Source: DASPNM01 sp035626515 (lineage in GTDB: Bacteria; Bacteroidota; Bacteroidia; Chitinophagales; Chitinophagaceae). Taken from it: a stretch of DNA of 9,907 nt. This document shows positions 6,614-9,907 of the stretch, piece by piece (the stretch's first letter is position 1; each line of letters opens with the position of its first letter). The notes beneath the pieces were generated by a model, which was not told the origin of the DNA, did not search any database, and saw only the letters and a program-made list of their open reading frames with translations. The DNA lies in the NCBI GenBank assembly GCA_035626515.1, contig DASPNM010000034.1, positions 1 through 9,907 of the forward strand, given 5' to 3'. The translations under genes were made by a program, and so were the position numbers.

Positions 6614-7397
6614 TGATGATAATGCAGGGCGGACGCGGTTTGGCAGCAGCGGCGACGCTCTCGGTGAAAACACTTGCGCCGGGCCGGATGGGTTGGTTTG
6701 TCAAAAATACGCCGTCGCTCTCACGTTCCTGCAGGGTCTCAAGCAGGTCGGGAGCCACGGTCGCCATGGAATGGTAAAAATAGAGTTTTACCCGCACCTT
6801 GTTCACCGCGCGCTGGCTGCGGTCATTCAGCCGGTATACGATATCAATCTCCCGCTTCGCGTCGTTGGCAGGGGGATTTCCCAACCATCCGTTGCGTACG
6901 GTCTCCGCGAGATTGATTCGTCCGTTGACCGTGGCTACCGAACAGCCGGAGCTGTTTGCGAGATTGCCTTCGTCGAAAATGGAACCATTTACGGGAAGCG
7001 CTCCCGAACCCGCATTGTACACCGGGGGAGCAATAGTATCGTGTTGTGAAAGATTGTAGAACTTGTCGGTGTAATTAATCCCGGAAATCACCACCATTGT
7101 CCTCGTCTGCCTGCCGTCGGGAGCCGTATGAGTGATCCGGTATCGCAGGCCGGTCTCGCTTTTCGAGACATTGATAGCGCCGGTGGTTTCATCGATCTCA
7201 ATCCCGTCCGGAAATCCCTCGTAAGTACCCGGACGGTGTTCGGTAGGGTGTATGATATGATCAGATGCCTGGTTTTTCAGGTAAAGGATTGAATCACCGT
7301 AGCTGAGCCGGTAGGCACCAGGCGTGATGACAGGCTTGCTGCAGGCAAATAGAGAAAACACCATCAATGCAGCGAATGCAATGCGCATTTGTTTCAT
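6603..7397 (-). CDS. Lipoprotein of unknown function
   Basis: This predicted lipoprotein has 264 residues from the ATG at 7397. I chose this start because it directly opens a signal peptide (MKQMRIAFAA...) ending in lipobox LFAC (Cys19) and has AAAAGG 7 nt upstream; the frame is open 12 codons further upstream, to an ATG at 7433. Residues about 25-110 contain a segment resembling Ig-like/cadherin-like repeats of Bacteroidota surface proteins (PDGIEIDETTGAINVS, then a strand-rich part with TRTMVVISG). The rest (about 115-264) has no family I recognise. It ends in a Pro/Ala-rich stretch and an unusual hydrophobic tail, PPCIIIIAN. It lies 40 nt upstream of the CHAT gene on the same strand, so the two may be linked, though the CHAT gene has its own promoter. 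It could be a partner or substrate of the CHAT protein, but nothing proves it. Confidence 0.75.
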   Translation of the reverse strand: MKQMRIAFAALMVFSLFACSKPVITPGAYRLSYGDSILYLKNQASDHIIHPTEHRPGTYEGFPDGIEIDETTGAINVSKSETGLRYRITHTAPDGRQTRTMVVISGINYTDKFYNLSQHDTIAPPVYNAGSGALPVNGSIFDEGNLANSSGCSVATVNGRINLAETVRNGWLGNPPANDAKREIDIVYRLNDRSQRAVNKVRVKLYFYHSMATVAPDLLETLQERESDGVFLTNQPIRPGASVFTESVAAAAKPRPPCIIIIAN

Positions 7398-7404
7398 GCA
7401 AAGG

Positions 7405-7410
7405 CCTTTT
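7405..7410 (-). promoter_or_regulatory. RBS supporting the lipoprotein start at 7397
   Basis: AAAAGG lies 7 nt upstream of the ATG on the minus strand and favours this start over the one at 7433. It is part of a perfect 10-base palindrome, AAAGGCCTTT (7400-7409), which could partly mask it in RNA. The match to a Shine-Dalgarno sequence is weak, as is normal for the phylum. Confidence 0.35.
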
Positions 7411-7522
7411 CGGTTGGTAAATTGAAACCGCAAATATGTAACTTTCGCCGCCCTGTTTTTTGTAAATAATATTTAAAGTTATAACACAGATCGCGCCAGA
7501 CTGACGACTCTGTCGGTTCGCT

Positions 7523-7528
7523 GAGGGA
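7523..7528 (+). promoter_or_regulatory. RBS of the LKR-like gene
   Basis: GAGGGA lies 8 nt before the ATG at 7537, a fair Shine-Dalgarno match that supports this start. Confidence 0.45.
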
Positions 7529-7536
7529 AAATTCAA

Positions 7537-8748
7537 ATGACGACTTTCGGACTTATCAGGGAGGGGAAGGTGCCGGCTGATAATCGCGTACCGCTCACAC
7601 CGGCGCAATGCAAATGGATTCACGCCAACCGTCCGCAGCTGAGAATACGCGCCCAAACTTCTGCGCACCGCTGCTTCTCCGACCGGGAATATGAAATGGC
7701 CGGCGTGAAAGTCCAGGAAGATATTTCCGACTGCGACATCCTGCTTGGAATTAAAGAAGTGCCTGTCGCAGATCTAATCCCCGGCAAAACCTATCTGTTT
7801 TTTTCCCATACGAAAAAACACCAACCCCACAACCAGCCTCTTCTCGCGGCTGTGCTGGAAAAAGGCATCACGCTGATTGATTACGAATGCCTGGAACATG
7901 AAGACGGGCAAAGAATCATCGGGTTCGGCTTTTTTGCGGGGGTAGTAGGCGCTCATAACGGTATTATGGGCCATGGGTTAAGGACTGGACTCTTTAGTTT
8001 AGACAGGGTCTATAACCTGCGTAGTTTCAGGGAGTTGATCCACACTTATTTCGGTTTGAAGCTCCCCAACCTGAAGGTGGCTGTTACCGGGTCGGGGCGC
8101 GTTGCGCACGGGATAGTTGAGATCATGAACCTGATGGGCATACACGAGGTGGAGCCGGATGATTATCTCAAACGACATTTCTCGTACCCTGTTTACACCC
8201 AGCTTCGTGGAGCTGATCTCTATCGCCACCGGAACGGTGGTTATGACCGCGAGCATTTCCACCAGCATCCTCAGGAATACGAGTGTCTATTCCTGCCGTA
8301 CAGCAGGCAGACCGATGTATTGATGAATGGTGTGTACTGGGAAAAGCAGATACCGAGGTTGTTTGAAAAGGAAGACATCCGGTCCCGCGATTTCATTATC
8401 CAGACCATCGCCGATATAACCGATGACGTGAATGGGTCGGTGCCCATCAATCTCGGCGACCAGACTATCGAAAATCCGTTCTATGGAGTGGACCGGGAGA
8501 GTTTTCAAAAAACCGCCCCTTTCCTTCCGGGTTCGATTGACCTGATGGCCGTAGGCAATCTTCCCAACGAACTTCCACGCGACGCCTCCCGTTATTTCGG
8601 GGAGCAACTGATCAAATTCGTTCTTGATGACCTGATAGCCGGAGGCTCGTCTGTCCTCGAGCGAGCGACCATAACACGGAATGGGTCGCTCACACCTTCG
8701 TTTGAGTACCTGCGGGACTATGCCGAAGGGAAGCCCGTCAAAAAATAA
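7537..8748 (+). CDS. Lysine-ketoglutarate reductase / saccharopine dehydrogenase-like oxidoreductase
   Basis: This 403-residue NAD(P)-dependent enzyme belongs to the AlaDH/PNT-LYS1 superfamily. The N-terminal domain has GLIREGKVPADNRVPLTP, GIKEVP with Lys73, and FFSHTKKHQP with His91; these match the catalytic Lys/His pair of yeast LYS1. IDYECLEHEDGQRIIGFGFFAG (113-134) is also typical. The Rossmann domain has VTGSGRVAHG (183-192). Later motifs, MNGVYWEKQIPRL, IADITDDVNGSVPI and NLPNELPRDASRYF, closely recall the LKR domain of the eukaryotic bifunctional enzyme AASS as I remember it. The likely reaction is interconversion of lysine plus 2-oxoglutarate with saccharopine, but direction and cofactor (NADPH or NADH) cannot be read from sequence. 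No glutamate-forming saccharopine dehydrogenase is adjacent. Alternatives are an alanine dehydrogenase-like enzyme or another opine-type dehydrogenase. Its stop overlaps the convergent trmN6 stop. Confidence 0.8.
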   Translation: MTTFGLIREGKVPADNRVPLTPAQCKWIHANRPQLRIRAQTSAHRCFSDREYEMAGVKVQEDISDCDILLGIKEVPVADLIPGKTYLFFSHTKKHQPHNQPLLAAVLEKGITLIDYECLEHEDGQRIIGFGFFAGVVGAHNGIMGHGLRTGLFSLDRVYNLRSFRELIHTYFGLKLPNLKVAVTGSGRVAHGIVEIMNLMGIHEVEPDDYLKRHFSYPVYTQLRGADLYRHRNGGYDREHFHQHPQEYECLFLPYSRQTDVLMNGVYWEKQIPRLFEKEDIRSRDFIIQTIADITDDVNGSVPINLGDQTIENPFYGVDRESFQKTAPFLPGSIDLMAVGNLPNELPRDASRYFGEQLIKFVLDDLIAGGSSVLERATITRNGSLTPSFEYLRDYAEGKPVKK

Positions 8749-9454
8749 TGTAATATTTTTTCAGCAGGGCGCGGAACTCGTCGGTGTATTGTTGTTCGGC
8801 ATTCCAGATACTGATCTCCCCGATTTCCGCAGGGCCGGGCTGCTCCCCGGCCAGGCATCCTTTCAGCATAAGGCGGAAGTAGCTGTGGTTTGGCGACTGG
8901 CGGACAAACACGGTCTTCATTGCTGCAAGCGCGCTTCTTTTTAACAGTCTCCCGATTTCGCTGCTTCGCCGGTAGGGAAGCAGGGTAAAGAATGATCCGC
9001 CGGGTGCGAGTAATTGCTGAATGACCGCGGCAAGTTGCCCGAGCGTAAGTGACTCTCCATGGTGTGCGATATTCCGGCGCTGATCGTCGCTTTTAAGCTG
9101 CTTCTCATAGAAAGGCGGGTTGCTGATGATCACATCATATGTTGTGTTGGCCGGAGTATTTAGGGCATCCCCTTGCCGCACGCGGATGCGGTCCTTCCAC
9201 GGTGAGGACTCTGCGTTTTCGCGCGCCTGTGCACAGGCGTCCGTGTCGATTTCGATCGCATCAATGACCAGTTGGGTTTGCTGCGCGAGCATCAGCGAGA
9301 GAAGTCCTGTGCCGGTGCCAATATCCAGCGCTGTCCCGCTCCGCGCCGACTCGCTGGCCGCCCACGCTCCAAACAGGCATGCATCGGTAGTCACTTTCAT
9401 TGCCGAACGATCCTGTCGGACGAGAAATTGCTTGAATTGGAATGAATCCTTCAC
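8738..9454 (-). CDS. trmN6: tRNA1(Val) (adenine(37)-N6)-methyltransferase
   Basis: This 238-residue SAM-dependent methyltransferase of the TrmN6/YfiC family makes m6A at position 37, next to the anticodon of tRNA1(Val). The start FQFKQF..RQDRSAMKVTTD (5-24) is a family signature. Motif I is ALDIGTGTG (42-50), the acidic ribose-binding residue lies in IEID (67-70), and the catalytic SNPPF (111-115) marks N6-adenine methylation. The length is normal. The start is GTG at 9454: no in-frame ATG lies between it and the upstream stop at 9479, and the N-terminus fits the family. Only 24 nt separate it from the end of tsaD on the same strand, so co-transcription is likely. The 3' end overlaps the convergent LKR-like gene by 11 bp. 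Confidence 0.9.
   Translation of the reverse strand: MKDSFQFKQFLVRQDRSAMKVTTDACLFGAWAASESARSGTALDIGTGTGLLSLMLAQQTQLVIDAIEIDTDACAQARENAESSPWKDRIRVRQGDALNTPANTTYDVIISNPPFYEKQLKSDDQRRNIAHHGESLTLGQLAAVIQQLLAPGGSFFTLLPYRRSSEIGRLLKRSALAAMKTVFVRQSPNHSYFRLMLKGCLAGEQPGPAEIGEISIWNAEQQYTDEFRALLKKYYIIF
8740..8761. repeat. AT-only inverted repeat at convergent gene ends
   Basis: AAAAAATA (8740-8747) and TATTTTTT (8754-8761) pair around a 6-nt loop. The repeat spans the stop codon of the LKR-like gene and the last codons of trmN6. In either direction the transcript would end in a U-run, so it could act as a weak two-way terminator, but the stem has no GC pairs. Confidence 0.3.
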
Positions 9455-9478
9455 GGTCGCAAGGTAATGCCGCGATGC

Positions 9479-9907
9479 TTACCAGCCGGAGCGCGCCGAC
9501 GAACTCACGGAAAGACTAGAAAAATCTGCCGCGAGGTATTTATAATAGCCGGTCATCGCGATCATGGCCGCGTTGTCAGTGCAATACTGAAAGGCCGGAA
9601 TATGTGTTTCCCATTTGTATTCCTTTCCCATTTCGAGAAAAGCGCTGCGCAGCCCGCTGTTTGCCGAGACGCCGCCGGAGAGGCAGACGCGCGTGATCCC
9701 GGTCTGCAAAGCGGCTCTCTTCAGTTTGCCGAGCAGGATCGTTACGATACGCTGCTGGACTGAGGCGCAGATATCGTGAATGTTGTCATCGATAAAGCGC
9801 TTTCGCTCTTCTTCGCTTGCGAGAAACTCCTCCCGGAAGCGGTCCGATTTTCCTGCGTTTAGGAGAAAATAAAGGATAGCGGTTTTGAGTCCGCTGAAGC
9901 TGAAATC
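9479..9907 (-). CDS. tsaD: TsaD, tRNA N6-threonylcarbamoyladenosine synthesis (C-terminal part)
   Basis: This is the last 142 codons of tsaD; the 5' part lies beyond the window edge at 9907. The readable protein opens with DFSFSGLKTA, a hallmark of TsaD, and continues through SGGVSANSGLR and CTDNAAMIAMTGY, the conserved segment containing the metal-site Asp of the ASKHA fold. TsaD transfers the threonylcarbamoyl group to A37 of ANN-decoding tRNAs, working in the cytoplasm with TsaB and TsaE. It ends with a TAA at 9481-9479 and is followed by trmN6 on the same strand. The frame is intact within the window. Only the N-terminal half and the true start are unseen. Confidence 0.93.
   Translation of the reverse strand, partial: DFSFSGLKTAILYFLLNAGKSDRFREEFLASEEERKRFIDDNIHDICASVQQRIVTILLGKLKRAALQTGITRVCLSGGVSANSGLRSAFLEMGKEYKWETHIPAFQYCTDNAAMIAMTGYYKYLAADFSSLSVSSSARSGW

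Noticed and set aside
7431..7485. Promoter-like strings between the divergent genes (TACATATTTG on minus; TTTG...TATAAC on plus)
   Set aside because: The first is off by one base from TAnnTTTG with no TTG at the right distance. The second matches only TA of the -7 box. Real promoters must lie here but I cannot place them.

Overview
The window most likely comes from a Bacteroidota chromosome of moderate GC. The evidence is the family content: a DUF5777-type beta-barrel, a YceI protein, several short lipoproteins with Bacteroidota-style lipoboxes, and a secreted TPR-CHAT protein. There is also a good match to the phylum's TTG / TAnnTTTG promoter, and most starts have weak or no Shine-Dalgarno sequence. 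I see no mobile elements, CRISPR, rRNA or tRNA. The class cannot be fixed from the sequence alone.

Layout. Positions 91-537 hold a small lipoprotein gene closed by a strong intrinsic terminator (589-618). Positions 690-3753 are a compact five-gene plus-strand operon with gaps of 3, 11, 28 and 22 nt. It encodes a diheme lipoprotein, a monoheme lipoprotein homologous to the second half of the first, a membrane-anchored OB-fold (tRNA_anti-like) protein, a YceI family protein and a DUF5777-like outer-membrane barrel. A hairpin at 3771-3796, inside the 3' end of the opposing gene, probably ends it. The lipoprotein gene and the operon share an upstream element, GGTTACAA-N11-GCGTTGAC, with the same internal spacing, so they are probably controlled together.

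On the minus strand, 6562-3761 encodes a 933-residue TPR-CHAT protein with a signal peptide and a C-terminal membrane anchor. Upstream of it on the same strand is a lipoprotein of unknown function (7397-6603). A Bacteroidota-type promoter for the CHAT gene overlaps the end of that lipoprotein gene. Divergent from the lipoprotein is a stand-alone lysine-ketoglutarate reductase/saccharopine dehydrogenase-like enzyme (7537-8748). Its stop overlaps that of a convergent trmN6 gene (9454-8738). trmN6 follows the 3' part of tsaD (9907-9479, cut by the window edge), so two tRNA A37-modifying enzymes sit together.

The best candidate for an undescribed system is the 91-3753 block. It combines heme lipoproteins, an OB-fold protein, a putative isoprenoid-binding YceI protein and an outer-membrane barrel under a shared upstream element, which suggests a cell-envelope redox or lipid-carrier module. 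That function is inference; the individual family calls are firmer.
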